Assembly: GCA_020632795.1 (NCBI GenBank)
Contig: JACKEV010000008.1
Span: 248,001 to 312,000 of the forward strand
Reading direction: 5' to 3'
DNA length: 64,000 nt
Source: Alphaproteobacteria bacterium
Lineage (GTDB): Bacteria; Myxococcota_A; UBA796; CAJQPC01
The notes under the pieces were generated by a model. It saw only the letters and a program-made list of their open reading frames with translations. It searched no databases and was not told the origin of the DNA. Positions 42,666 to 51,090 of this stretch are shown piece after piece (position 1 is the stretch's first letter; each line of letters begins with the position of its first letter). Both the position numbers and the translations under genes were made by a program.

Positions 42666-42791
42666 GGGGACCTCATGCTCCTCATCGGGGACTCTACCGC
42701 TGGGGACCCCCCCGAGTCCACCGGGCTGGCCGGTGGGGTGACCGGGCCGCGGGCCTGCCCTGGGGGGAGGGGGCGGGCTGCGGCCGGAAAA

Positions 42792-43070
42792 TCAACCTTC
42801 GCCGCCACCCCCGGGGTTGTCGAAGTACAGCTCGACGTCCGCGCAGGTCCACTCGTCTCTCAGGAACTCCGCGTTGTCACGGCAAGTGTCACGGTCCTCG
42901 GCCGTCAGCTCGCGGCGGCGCATCGCGTCGATGCAGGCGCCCGGCTCGGTGTCAGGGACCGTGATGTTGCAGTCTTCGGCGTAGGAGGCGATCTCCTTGC
43001 AGAGATCCTGACACGGGTTGTTGCAGGCCACAAGCGCGCACAGCGAGGCGATCAGCAGGAACAGGCGCAT
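42792..43070 (-). CDS. Small Cys-rich lipoprotein
   Basis: A 92-residue protein from ATG 43070 with a lipoprotein signal (RLFLLIASLCALVAC). The short mature part has six more Cys residues (CQDLC, DCN, ACID, TCRD, TCAD), suggesting three disulfides. Function unknown. It is divergent from a radical-SAM gene over 101 nt. Confidence 0.75.
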   Translation of the reverse strand: MRLFLLIASLCALVACNNPCQDLCKEIASYAEDCNITVPDTEPGACIDAMRRRELTAEDRDTCRDNAEFLRDEWTCADVELYFDNPGGGGEG

Positions 43071-43171
43071 GGGGTCTCCAGGTGGGGAAAGTCCGCCGCA
43101 GAGAGGGTAACCTGTCACAGCCTGCCTCCTCGGTCAATGGGAGGTCAGGTGAATCCAGCCTGCGTGGGCCC

Positions 43172-44302
43172 ATGAACGTCTCCCTTGACCACTTCGGCGT
43201 GCTCCAGATCGAGCCCACCGACCGCTGCAACCTGTCGTGCCGGATGTGCACCCCCCACTTCGAAGGGCAGGCGCAGATCCACGGTGTGCCCAAGGGGATC
43301 ATGGACCTCGACCTCTACCGGCACATCATCGACGGGCTGGTGGCGGACGACGCCCGCTTCGACCACCTCATCTTCCAGTGGCTGGGGGACCCCTCGCTGC
43401 ATCCGGGGCTGGAGGACATGGTGGCCTACGCCCAGCGCCGCCTGACGGGCCGGGTGGGCTACCTGCGGATCGACACCAACGCCATCAAGCTCAACCCCGC
43501 GCGCATGGATCGCCTGGTCCAGGTCTACACCCAGGCGCCTGAGCTGCCCCTGCTGCTGGTGTTCACCGTCGACGCCCACACCCCGGAGACCTACCACCAC
43601 GTCAAGGGCCAGGACGCCCTGCACCGGGTGCGGCGCAACATCCGCCGGTTCCTGTCCCGGCGCGCCCGGCTGCGGGGGGACGTGCGCCTCAACGTGCAGC
43701 TCCAGTTCGTGGTCCAGCCCGGCAACGCCCATGAGCTGGGGGACTTCATCGGCTACTGGTCCGACGCCCTGGCCTGCTATGGCGGGGGCAAGGGCTACAG
43801 CGAGATCATGGTGAAGCGCCTCTCGGTGGCCGCGGGGGGCGAGGGCCAGCGCGAGGCGGACCTGCTCTACGAGCGCACCGTCGACGCCCTGGGCGTCACC
43901 GACGAAGACTGGGGCCACGTCCACATCCGGGTGTGGTCGGAGCGCCCCTGGGCGTCCACCCTGGAGGCGCCAGGGCCCCGTCCCCCCTGCGCGGGCCTGT
44001 GGGCCACCCCGGTGATCCGCCACGACGGCCACCTGATGATGTGCTGCGCGGACCTGCCGGGGGAGCTGGACCTGGGCGACCTCGCGACCCAGGGCTTCCG
44101 GGCGCTCTGGGAGGGCGCGGAGGCGGAGCGGCGGCGGCTGGCCCACATCCGGGGGGCCTTCGACGAGGTGGGGCCCTGCGCGGCCTGCGGGGGGATCAAC
44201 TGGTACCACGTCCCGCCGGAGGTGGTGCGGGGGACCCTGGCGCGCGCTGGCGCGGCGGCGCTCTGGCCTGACTACGCCCGGCGCATGCTCAGCGGCGGGT
44301 GA
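43172..44302 (+). CDS. Radical SAM protein with SPASM-like C-terminus
   Basis: A 376-residue protein from ATG 43172. The 4Fe-4S-binding motif is CNLSCRMC (CxxxCxxC, residues 18-25) after EPTDR, and the core continues as a TIM-barrel with VFTVDAHTPETYHHVKG. The C-terminal part has additional Cys clusters (CAGLWATPVIRHDGHLMMCC and GPCAACGG), fitting a SPASM/twitch auxiliary cluster. Such enzymes modify peptides or carry out other radical chemistry. No peptide precursor is visible nearby, though the small Cys-rich lipoprotein divergent to it is a conceivable substrate. Confidence 0.88.
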   Translation: MNVSLDHFGVLQIEPTDRCNLSCRMCTPHFEGQAQIHGVPKGIMDLDLYRHIIDGLVADDARFDHLIFQWLGDPSLHPGLEDMVAYAQRRLTGRVGYLRIDTNAIKLNPARMDRLVQVYTQAPELPLLLVFTVDAHTPETYHHVKGQDALHRVRRNIRRFLSRRARLRGDVRLNVQLQFVVQPGNAHELGDFIGYWSDALACYGGGKGYSEIMVKRLSVAAGGEGQREADLLYERTVDALGVTDEDWGHVHIRVWSERPWASTLEAPGPRPPCAGLWATPVIRHDGHLMMCCADLPGELDLGDLATQGFRALWEGAEAERRRLAHIRGAFDEVGPCAACGGINWYHVPPEVVRGTLARAGAAALWPDYARRMLSGG

Positions 44303-44567
44303 GGGTGTGGGCGCCGCCGTCGACCGGGCAGAGGGTCAACTCGGCGGGCATCGCGGTGAGGGGCAGGCGGGTCCAGCGGCGCCGGTGCAGGGGCAGCAGA
44401 CCCTCCTCCAGCATGAGCCCGGCGGGGCTGGGACCTTCGAGCAGCGCGAACAGACCCCCGTCCGGGTGGCGGTCGACCGTCACCGACCAGCCCTCGGCTG
44501 CGTAGCACAGCGGCCACCGCAGCCGCTCTGGCTGACGCTCGGGGATGGCGTCCTGCTCCTGGCGCAT
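44289..44567 (-). CDS. Small hypothetical protein
   Basis: A 92-residue protein from ATG 44567, chosen because GGAG is 5 nt upstream and later frames would run into the divergent GT gene. It overlaps the end of the radical-SAM gene by 14 nt. The sequence contains GWSVTVDRHPDGGLFALLEG and LPLHRRRWTRLPLTAMPAEL, with beta-strand character and no known motif. It might be a small partner of its neighbours; low certainty. Confidence 0.45.
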   Translation of the reverse strand: MRQEQDAIPERQPERLRWPLCYAAEGWSVTVDRHPDGGLFALLEGPSPAGLMLEEGLLPLHRRRWTRLPLTAMPAELTLCPVDGGAHTLTRR

Positions 44568-44658
44568 GGCTCTCCGACCGGCGGTTCGCTTCGGCTCCTG
44601 GAGGCACATGATACAGGGAATCGGGCCCGGCGTGTACTGAGGCCCGCGAGGCGCCGCG

Positions 44659-46080
44659 ATGCAGTCGATTCGGGCCCCCCTCATCGCGATGACGGCCCTG
44701 TCCGCGCTCGGGCGGCTGGCCTGGCTGGCGCGCAGCCCCCACCCGCCGGGCACCGACGGCTACTACTACGTGGTCCAGATCGAGGATCTCCTCTCGACCG
44801 GCGCGCTGCATGTGCCGGACGCGAGCTGGGCGCTGCGGGTCCTGGCCCTGCCTGCGGCGCTGGTGGGGGACCCCACCTGGGGCCTGAAGATCGGGGCGGC
44901 GGCGCTGGCGGCGCTCTGCGTCCCGGCGGCGGCCTGGGCGGGGTCCTCGCTGGGGGGGCGCCGCGCGGCGCTCGCCCTGGCGGCCTGGGCGATGGCCTCG
45001 CCGGTTCTGACCCACCTGGCCGCTGACTTCCCCAAGAACCTGGGCATGGCCGCCCCCTGGCTGGCCTTCGTGGCGCTGGGGGTCGCCGGGGGGCGGCGGG
45101 GCGCGCTCGCGCTCGCGGCGCTGGCGGCGGCCACCGCGCACCGGCTGGGGGCGGGCCTGGTCGCGCTGGCCGCGGCGGGCTGGCTGCTCGGACGGCTGCT
45201 GGAGGGTGTCTCCGGGCGGGCGCTGGCCCGCGGCGCGCTCGCGGTGGCCCTGGGGGGCCTGGCCTTCGGGCTCCTGAGCGTCGCGAGCCCCGGCCTGCTT
45301 CATCCTACGGATCAGGTGCGGCTCCTCGGGCAGCTTGACCCCGGCGCGTGGCCCCCCGCTCCGTTCGCGTGGGCGCGCTTGAGGCAGACCCACCCGGCGG
45401 AGTTGGCCGAGCAGGCCCTGGTGTGGCCCGCCGCAGCAGCGGCGCTGTGGGCGCTGCGGACGCCGGCGCGGCGCCCTCTGGCCGTGGCCGGGCTGGCCGC
45501 CCTCGCGCCGGCCCTGCTGCCCTGGCGGACCGACACCCTGGACATGGGGTACCGCCTGAGCCTCGTCGGGCCCCTCGTCGCTGTGCCCCTGCTGGTGGGC
45601 CTCCTTGCAGAGCGTCTCCCCGAGATCCCCGCCCGCCGGGCTTGGTGGAGCCTCGCGCTGCTGCCCCTCTGCCTCACCGGCGCCGACCCCCACGCCGGCC
45701 CGCCCTACGGGCGCTACGAGCGCCTCATCGAGGGGATCCCCCGCCCGCTGCCCGAGCTGCTGATCGCCCACCAGGGCGTCAACTTCCTGTACGACCACCG
45801 CACGGGTGAGGAGGCGATGGCCTGGGCCCCCGAGCCCGAGCTGGACAAGGCCCGGATCGGGCGGATCACCTGGGGGATCCGCGCCTCGGAGTGGGCCGCG
45901 TTCGCCCCGGGGCAGCCCCGGGTCCGCCTGGACGCCGACTACGCGTATGTCTCCGAGCAAGCCTGGGTCTCCTTCGTGGAGCGGGCCGCGGCCGAGGGCG
46001 ACGACGACCTGCAGGCGCGCCTCGCGGACTGGCGCAACCCCGCCCAGGTGCGCCCCGCAGCGCTCACCCGCGGACGTTAG
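44659..46080 (+). CDS. GT-C-type membrane glycosyltransferase-like protein
   Basis: A 473-residue protein from ATG 44659 with about ten hydrophobic helices. After the first span comes PPGTDGYYYVVQIEDLL, an Asp-containing loop like the catalytic first loop in GT-C (PMT/ArnT-type) enzymes. The C-terminal 130 residues are soluble. It would transfer a sugar from a lipid carrier at the periplasmic face. It is followed 9 nt later by a methyltransferase gene, probably co-transcribed. Acceptor unknown. Confidence 0.7.
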   Translation: MQSIRAPLIAMTALSALGRLAWLARSPHPPGTDGYYYVVQIEDLLSTGALHVPDASWALRVLALPAALVGDPTWGLKIGAAALAALCVPAAAWAGSSLGGRRAALALAAWAMASPVLTHLAADFPKNLGMAAPWLAFVALGVAGGRRGALALAALAAATAHRLGAGLVALAAAGWLLGRLLEGVSGRALARGALAVALGGLAFGLLSVASPGLLHPTDQVRLLGQLDPGAWPPAPFAWARLRQTHPAELAEQALVWPAAAAALWALRTPARRPLAVAGLAALAPALLPWRTDTLDMGYRLSLVGPLVAVPLLVGLLAERLPEIPARRAWWSLALLPLCLTGADPHAGPPYGRYERLIEGIPRPLPELLIAHQGVNFLYDHRTGEEAMAWAPEPELDKARIGRITWGIRASEWAAFAPGQPRVRLDADYAYVSEQAWVSFVERAAAEGDDDLQARLADWRNPAQVRPAALTRGR

Positions 46081-46089
46081 AGGAGCCCC

Positions 46090-46737
46090 ATGAGCAGCTC
46101 CCTCGACCACCTGCAGCGGCATCACGGCGACTTCACCGAGTTCCGGGATGCGATGATCGAGACCTCCGCCGGGCGCTTCGGCCCCATCTGGTGGGGGGTG
46201 TGGGACCAGCACGTCGCCCCCGTCGAGCCCCGCGCGGTGCTGGACCTCGGCACCGGGCCGGGCCTGCTGCTGCCCATGCTGCGGGTGCGGCTGCCCGAGG
46301 CGCGGCTGGTGGCCCTGGAGGTCCAGCCGGTGATGCTGGAGACCGCCCGCGCCCACGCCGACGACGCCGACGCCGAGCTGATCGTGGCCGATCTGGCCCA
46401 CCCCCTGCCGGTGGAGGACGCCGCCTTTGACGTGGTCACCGCCGTCATGGTCTTCCACGAGATGGCCTTCCCGCCGCCGCTGCTGGGCGAGGCGTTCCGT
46501 GCCCTTCGCCCCGGGGGGCGGCTGGTGCTGTACGACTGGGTGCGCTGGGACCTGTCCGACTACCTGGGCGACCGGGACCTGACCCCGGACGTGCTCCAGC
46601 ACTTCCGGGAGCACTGCCTGTTCTCCCCGGACGACCTGGCGTTCCTGTGTCGGCGCGCGGGCTTCACCCCGGTCGAGGTGGTGGGCCGCAAGGGCGGCCA
46701 CTTCGCCATCTTGGTGGTGGAGAAGCCCGCCGGGTAG
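46090..46737 (+). CDS. SAM-dependent methyltransferase
   Basis: A 215-residue protein from ATG 46090 with GAGGAG 6 nt upstream. Motif I is VLDLGTGPGLLLPML, strand 2 ends at ARLVALEVQPVML, and motif II/III are AAFDVVTAVMVFHEM and RALRPGGRLVLYDW. It is a class I, type 11 methyltransferase. Linked to the preceding membrane glycosyltransferase-like gene, so it may modify a glycan or lipid intermediate. Confidence 0.92.
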   Translation: MSSSLDHLQRHHGDFTEFRDAMIETSAGRFGPIWWGVWDQHVAPVEPRAVLDLGTGPGLLLPMLRVRLPEARLVALEVQPVMLETARAHADDADAELIVADLAHPLPVEDAAFDVVTAVMVFHEMAFPPPLLGEAFRALRPGGRLVLYDWVRWDLSDYLGDRDLTPDVLQHFREHCLFSPDDLAFLCRRAGFTPVEVVGRKGGHFAILVVEKPAG

Positions 46738-46740
46738 CCG

Positions 46741-47190
46741 CTACGCGGCCTGCGGCGGCTGCTTGAGGCGCTCCAATTCGCGGTCGACCGCGCGCAGCAC
46801 CGTGACCCGGTTCTTATGGGCCACCTCGTAGCGGCGGACCCGCAGCAGCTCGACCCGATCCAGGCCCTCGACCGCCTGCCCGACCTTCTTGACGTTCAGG
46901 TCGTCGTAGTCGCGGATGGGAGGCCGGGTGGTGGCCTCCAGGCGCTCGTGCACGAGGCGCTCGGCGCGGGGCAGGACCCGGCTGACCACCGGAACGTCCT
47001 TGCTGCGGGCCAGCAGGTCCTCGGCGCGGGTGAGCACGTCGGTGCGGAGCAGCCACAGCCGCTCCTGACCGTCGCCGCGGGCCAGGTGGACCCGGTGGCG
47101 CACGTCATTGACGACCTGGGTGCCCCGGGTGCGCAGCCGCTCAGGGGCCTGCCGCACCTTCTCCGGGGTCTGCAACAGCGAATCCAGCAT
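46741..47190 (-). CDS. Helical phasin/lipid-droplet-like protein
   Basis: A 149-residue protein. ATG 47190 is preferred over the upstream GTG/ATG because GGAGG sits 5 nt away. It is an all-helical amphipathic protein (LLQTPEKVRQAPERLRTRG, then LTRAEDLLARSKDVP), ending in YDDLNVKKVGQAVEGLDRVE and a YEVAHKNRVTVL segment. The latter Tyr-D-x-L ... E-x-x-HKNR-x-TVL pattern is shared with small actinobacterial lipid-droplet-associated and related proteins. Its promoter region contains a palindrome matching FadR-type fatty-acid operators, which fits a role with lipids or storage granules. Function is inferred. Confidence 0.65.
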   Translation of the reverse strand: MLDSLLQTPEKVRQAPERLRTRGTQVVNDVRHRVHLARGDGQERLWLLRTDVLTRAEDLLARSKDVPVVSRVLPRAERLVHERLEATTRPPIRDYDDLNVKKVGQAVEGLDRVELLRVRRYEVAHKNRVTVLRAVDRELERLKQPPQAA

Positions 47191-47202
47191 ACGATCCTCC
47201 GC

Positions 47203-47220
47203 TGAATGACGACTCATTCA
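47203..47220. promoter_or_regulatory. FadR-type (TetR family) operator-like palindrome
   Basis: TGAATGACGACTCATTCA is a perfect 7-bp dyad with a 4-bp spacer. It matches the Bacillus-type FadR box TGAATGA-MTAN-TCATTCA in all arm positions. It lies 13 nt upstream of the start of the lipid-droplet-like gene and 60 nt upstream of the divergent zinc-ribbon gene. A TTGACA at 47222-47227 is adjacent, facing the zinc-ribbon gene. No TetR gene is in the window. Confidence 0.75.
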
Positions 47221-47279
47221 TTTGACATCATGGGTACTAAGCACGGCGATCCAGGCTGTCAATGAGATAAGGAGGCTCC

Positions 47280-47465
47280 ATGCCCCATCGGATCTGGCGG
47301 CCGTCCCTGCGCTGTGACCGCTGTCACGCCCTGCGCCTGCGCGACGCGCTCAAGGCCTGGCTGATGCAGCCGGTCGGCCCCACCAGCGGGCGCGGGGACG
47401 GCGGGCGCACCCACTTCGTGTGCCGCGACTGCCGGGCCGTGGCCGAGGAGACCCCCTCAGGGTAG
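47280..47465 (+). CDS. Small zinc-ribbon protein
   Basis: A 61-residue protein from ATG 47280 with a strong AAGGAGG 4 nt upstream. Two Cys pairs, CDRCHALRLRDAL and FVCRDC, separated by about 35 residues, would bind one zinc ion. It might bind nucleic acid or act as a regulatory subunit. Divergent from the phasin-like gene across the FadR-like operator, and overlapping the 3' end of the convergent UPF0462 gene by 9 nt. Confidence 0.7.
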   Translation: MPHRIWRPSLRCDRCHALRLRDALKAWLMQPVGPTSGRGDGGRTHFVCRDCRAVAEETPSG

Positions 47466-47993
47466 CCGCAGCGGCGAAAAGCGACCGGGCTGGTGGAAGT
47501 CGGGGGCGGGGCCGGGGAGGGGCACGCCGGACAGGTAGACGCGCCCCTCGCCCTGGCCGTGGATGGCGGTGGCGTTGGCGGTCCAGGGCTCGGGGGGCAG
47601 CAGGGTGCGGGGGATGCGGGCGACGCCCACCCAGCGGTCCCCGCGGCGCTCGGCGGTGTAGTCCAGCGGCAGGGCGCGGGCGGTGGGGCTGCGGACGCCC
47701 GCCAGGGTCAGGACGAGGTGGTGGCCGTGGGGGCCCAGCTCCACCTCGACGTAGGGGACCGGCGCTCCGGGGCCGGCGATGAACAGCTCGACGACCTCAT
47801 ACCCCCACAGGCCGTCGTTGGGGCCGGGGGAGCCGGGCGGCGGCGGGTCCCCGTGGAAGGGGGCGCTGACGCGCAGCTCGACGGCGTCGCCGTCGTCCCG
47901 GAGCCGCAGGACGGCCACCTCGTCGGGGCGGGCCAGGGCGCCGTCCCAGGTGAAGGGGGTGGTGAGGGTCACGGTGTGCTGGGGGGAGGGCAT
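47457..47993 (-). CDS. UPF0462 (C4orf33-like) protein
   Basis: A 178-residue protein from ATG 47993. It matches the UPF0462 family otherwise known from animal C4orf33: SAPFHGDPPPPGSPGPNDGL, then LWGYEVVELFIA, YVEVELGPHGHHLVLTLAG and FHQPGRFSPLRL near the end. The fold is a CBM9-like beta-sandwich; function is unknown in any organism. No signal peptide. Start ATG is favoured over an upstream ATG at 48026, which would collide with the divergent gene's promoter. Confidence 0.83.
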   Translation of the reverse strand: MPSPQHTVTLTTPFTWDGALARPDEVAVLRLRDDGDAVELRVSAPFHGDPPPPGSPGPNDGLWGYEVVELFIAGPGAPVPYVEVELGPHGHHLVLTLAGVRSPTARALPLDYTAERRGDRWVGVARIPRTLLPPEPWTANATAIHGQGEGRVYLSGVPLPGPAPDFHQPGRFSPLRLP

Positions 47994-48040
47994 GGACCTG
48001 CGATAACCTCCCGGGGTCTGGTCCACATGGAGGGTGTGAG

Positions 48041-49117
48041 ATGACGGTCAGCCTCAACGAGCGCCCCGAGGCGCTCTGGGACCCCAGCGTGCCGTTGACC
48101 GAGCTTCGGGCGCTGGGGATCTGCGTGGGGTACCCCTCCGCGCTGGTGCCGGCGGCCTGGCTCAAGCCGGCCAACCACTGGGGGGACGGCCCCCCGCCGC
48201 AGGTGCCCGAGCCGCCGCCGGACGGCCACTACTGGCTCACCTTCCCGTCCACCGGCGAGGTCGCGGGGCTGTGGCTCGCCGAGGGCCTCGTCCGACAGCT
48301 CCGGCTGGTCCGGGAGGGGATGGCGCGCTTCGGTTCGCTGACCGAGGAGACGCTGCGCGGCGCCCTGGGGCCGCCGGACGACGTGAGCCGCTCCATCGGC
48401 CACCTCACTCTGCGCTGGACGGGGCGCGGCCTGGCGGTGACCTGGGATGGCCGCACCGGCGCGCTGGTGTGCGTGGACCTGGACGCCGACCCGCAGCCGC
48501 CACGCCTCTACCGCGCCCGCGACCTGCTGGAGGAGGTCTTCGACTTCCTGAGCTGGGCCCCCAAGCCCGCAGACTGGAGCGAGGCGGCGCTGAAGGCCAG
48601 GCCCCCGGCGCGGGTGCGCTTCCTGCGGGTGCGCGCGCTGAGCCGGGCCTTCGGGGTCTGGTCCGAGGCCACGCCGGACCCCGGGCTGCCCCCGAACCGC
48701 CAACCGCCCCACCCCATCTCTGCGCTTCAGTTCGGCGACTTCCTGAAGGGCCGGGAGGGCTGCCCGCCGCTGGATGAGGCCATCGCCACCTACATCGAGG
48801 CCCGCGAGCCGCGCGGTCGCCACACCCCCTTCGGGCCACGGATCGGCTTCATGTACCTGTTCGGCTTCGTGCAGAAGGCCCGGGCGCTGCGCCGACACAA
48901 CAGCGGGGTGCTGGAGGCCGGGGCGGTGGAGCTTCGCTGGGCCATGCACGAGGTGGCCCAGGCCGTCGCCCCCCTGGAGGAGCCGGTCGAGGCCCTCGCC
49001 GCGCTGCTGGCCCGCGCCATCGACCCCGCCGAGCGCGGCTTCACCCTCGTCGAATTGGAGCAGCGCTTCGGCTACCCCGCCGATGACCTGCACGAGATCG
49101 ACATGGACTGGATGTAG
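48041..49117 (+). CDS. Hypothetical protein
   Basis: A 358-residue soluble protein from ATG 48041. It shows no signal peptide or membrane span and no motif I recognise. Two alpha/beta segments stand out: LWLAEGLVRQLRLVREGMAR and VFDFLSWAPKPADWSEAAL. Divergent from the UPF0462 gene by 47 nt, convergent with the MopE/fibrinogen-like gene. Confidence 0.65.
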   Translation: MTVSLNERPEALWDPSVPLTELRALGICVGYPSALVPAAWLKPANHWGDGPPPQVPEPPPDGHYWLTFPSTGEVAGLWLAEGLVRQLRLVREGMARFGSLTEETLRGALGPPDDVSRSIGHLTLRWTGRGLAVTWDGRTGALVCVDLDADPQPPRLYRARDLLEEVFDFLSWAPKPADWSEAALKARPPARVRFLRVRALSRAFGVWSEATPDPGLPPNRQPPHPISALQFGDFLKGREGCPPLDEAIATYIEAREPRGRHTPFGPRIGFMYLFGFVQKARALRRHNSGVLEAGAVELRWAMHEVAQAVAPLEEPVEALAALLARAIDPAERGFTLVELEQRFGYPADDLHEIDMDWM

Positions 49118-49118
49118 C

Positions 49119-51032
49119 TCAGCGCACCCACAGCTCCAGCGACGCGACGCCCACGTCCTCGCTGTAGCTGTGGCTGCTGGACTCCTCGTCGCACATGATG
49201 CGGACCTCGACGTCGTCGGTCGTGGGCGACGCGAGGGTCACCTGGAAGGTGTCGTTGGCGAACAGCAGCGGGGTGTACCAGACGTAGGCGAAGGTGGTGC
49301 CCGAGTTGCCGCTCTCGCAGAGGAAGTCGCTGCCCACGTAGAGCGGCGCGGGGTTGCCGCCGATGGCCGGGCAGTCGTAGACGTAGCCCTGGGAGATGGA
49401 GTAGCCCACCGCGTAGGTGAACACATGCGCGCGGGTGCTGGCCCCGTGGGTGATGGACACGCCGTCGACGTACCAGTCGTCGAGGGTGGTGCCGCTGGCG
49501 TACCAGAAGGCGTTGGTGCTGGCGTACTGGTAGGCGGTCATCGCCCCGCGCGCCTCGTCCCAGGTGACCCCGTGGGCGTCGAAGATCGCGGAGACGTCGC
49601 TGCCCCGGGCGGTGTCGCGGTGGCAGACCCCCTGGGCGGCGTCCTGGACCCAGTTGCCGGGGCAGGGGTCCGCGCTGTAGTCGTCGTCGACGAGCTGCAT
49701 CCAGCCGCCGCCGTCGGTGGTCATGTCGCAGAGCACCGTGTCGCTGACGCCGTCGCCGTCGGGGTCGATGTCGTAGGACCCGTCCGTCGCTGAGGCCGAG
49801 GTGTTCAGGATCTCCAGGCAGGAGCCGCACAGGGTGAGGCTGGCGTCGGCGTCGTCGCAGTCGGTGCCGCCGCAGGCCGAGTCGGAGGCGCCGTCGCCGT
49901 CGCTGTCGTTGTCGACCAGGCCGTCACAGTCGTAGTCCTCGCCGTCGCAGCCGGCGGCGGCGCCGGGGTTGTAGGCGGTGTCGGTGTCGTCGCAGTCGCC
50001 CCCGGCGCTGACGTAGCCCGCCAGGGCGGCGCAGCCCTCGACCGCGCGGGCGTCGTCGCCGTAGCCGTCGGCGTCGTAGTCCAGGTAGAACGTGGTCAGC
50101 ACGCCCTCGTCCACCGTGAGGTCGCAGTCGTTGTCCAGGTCGTCGCAGGCCTCGGCGGCCCCCGGGTGGACCGTGGGCTCGTCGTCGTCGCAGTCGTCGG
50201 CGTTGTCGGCGGTGCCCGAGGGCTGTGTGCAGGCCACCAGTTCGGCCCGGCCGTCCCCGTAGCCGTCGGCGTCGGCGTCGGGGTACCAGCTCGGCGCGTC
50301 GACCGACGCGTCGTCGTCGGTCTGCCCGTCGCAGTCGTTGTCGACGCCGTCGCAGACCTCGGTGGCGTCGGGGTTCACGGCCGGGTCGGCGTCGTCGCAG
50401 TCGGTGCTCAGCGCGACGTAGCCCTCGGGGGCCTCGCAGGCCCGCTGGCGCTCGGTGGAGCCGAAGCCGTCGCCGTCGACGTCGGCGTACCAGTCGGCCG
50501 CGTCGGCGGCGGAGGGCTCGTCCACCGCGCCGTCGCAGTCGTTGTCGATCCCGTCGCACAGCTCGTCGGCGGCGATGTTGATGGCCGGGTCGGCGTCGTC
50601 GCAGTCGCTGCCGTCGGCGGTCAGGCCCTCGCCGTCGCAGCTCGCCTGCTCGGTCTCCGGGTCGCCGAAGCCGTCGCCGTCGGCGTCGACGTACCACGCG
50701 CCGCTCTCCGCGTCGTCGATGACGCCGTCACAGTCCTGGTCGACGCCGTCGCACAGCTCCACCGCGCCCGGGTGCAGGTTGGCGTCGCTGTCGTCGCAGT
50801 CGTCCGCCTGGGCGTAGCCGTCGCCGTCGAGGTCGTCGTCCGGGGTCGACGGGTCGCAGTCGTTGTCGACCCCGTCGTAGGGGACCTCGATCCCGCCCGC
50901 GGCGGGGTCATCGTCGTTGCAGTCCGCTTCGCCGAACAGCCCGTCGCCGTCGCCGTCGATGGGACCGGTATCGACGACGTCGTCCTTGTTGCGACAGGCC
51001 AGAACCAGGAGGAGGAGCCACATGGGGCGCAT
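49119..51032 (-). CDS. Surface lipoprotein with MopE-type repeats and fibrinogen-like C-terminal domain
   Basis: A 637-residue protein; ATG 51032 chosen (alternative ATG 51023). The signal ends LVLAC, a lipobox. Residues about 20-400 hold roughly nine MopE-type repeats with DxDGxG, DDCDDxD, PGAxExCDG and DNDCDG elements. The C-terminal 220 residues begin GSCLEILNTSASATDGSYDI, then VLCDMTTDGGGWMQLVDDD, the N-terminal signature of fibrinogen-related (FReD) domains, which bind glycans or acetyl groups in eukaryotes. It would be displayed on the outer surface and may act in adhesion. Divergent from the TPM gene by 58 nt. Confidence 0.87.
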   Translation of the reverse strand: MRPMWLLLLVLACRNKDDVVDTGPIDGDGDGLFGEADCNDDDPAAGGIEVPYDGVDNDCDPSTPDDDLDGDGYAQADDCDDSDANLHPGAVELCDGVDQDCDGVIDDAESGAWYVDADGDGFGDPETEQASCDGEGLTADGSDCDDADPAINIAADELCDGIDNDCDGAVDEPSAADAADWYADVDGDGFGSTERQRACEAPEGYVALSTDCDDADPAVNPDATEVCDGVDNDCDGQTDDDASVDAPSWYPDADADGYGDGRAELVACTQPSGTADNADDCDDDEPTVHPGAAEACDDLDNDCDLTVDEGVLTTFYLDYDADGYGDDARAVEGCAALAGYVSAGGDCDDTDTAYNPGAAAGCDGEDYDCDGLVDNDSDGDGASDSACGGTDCDDADASLTLCGSCLEILNTSASATDGSYDIDPDGDGVSDTVLCDMTTDGGGWMQLVDDDYSADPCPGNWVQDAAQGVCHRDTARGSDVSAIFDAHGVTWDEARGAMTAYQYASTNAFWYASGTTLDDWYVDGVSITHGASTRAHVFTYAVGYSISQGYVYDCPAIGGNPAPLYVGSDFLCESGNSGTTFAYVWYTPLLFANDTFQVTLASPTTDDVEVRIMCDEESSSHSYSEDVGVASLELWVR

Positions 51033-51090
51033 TCTATCGCAATGAAACGATGGACCGGGCAACGGAACCGCCTGTGGTAGCGTCGGCGCC

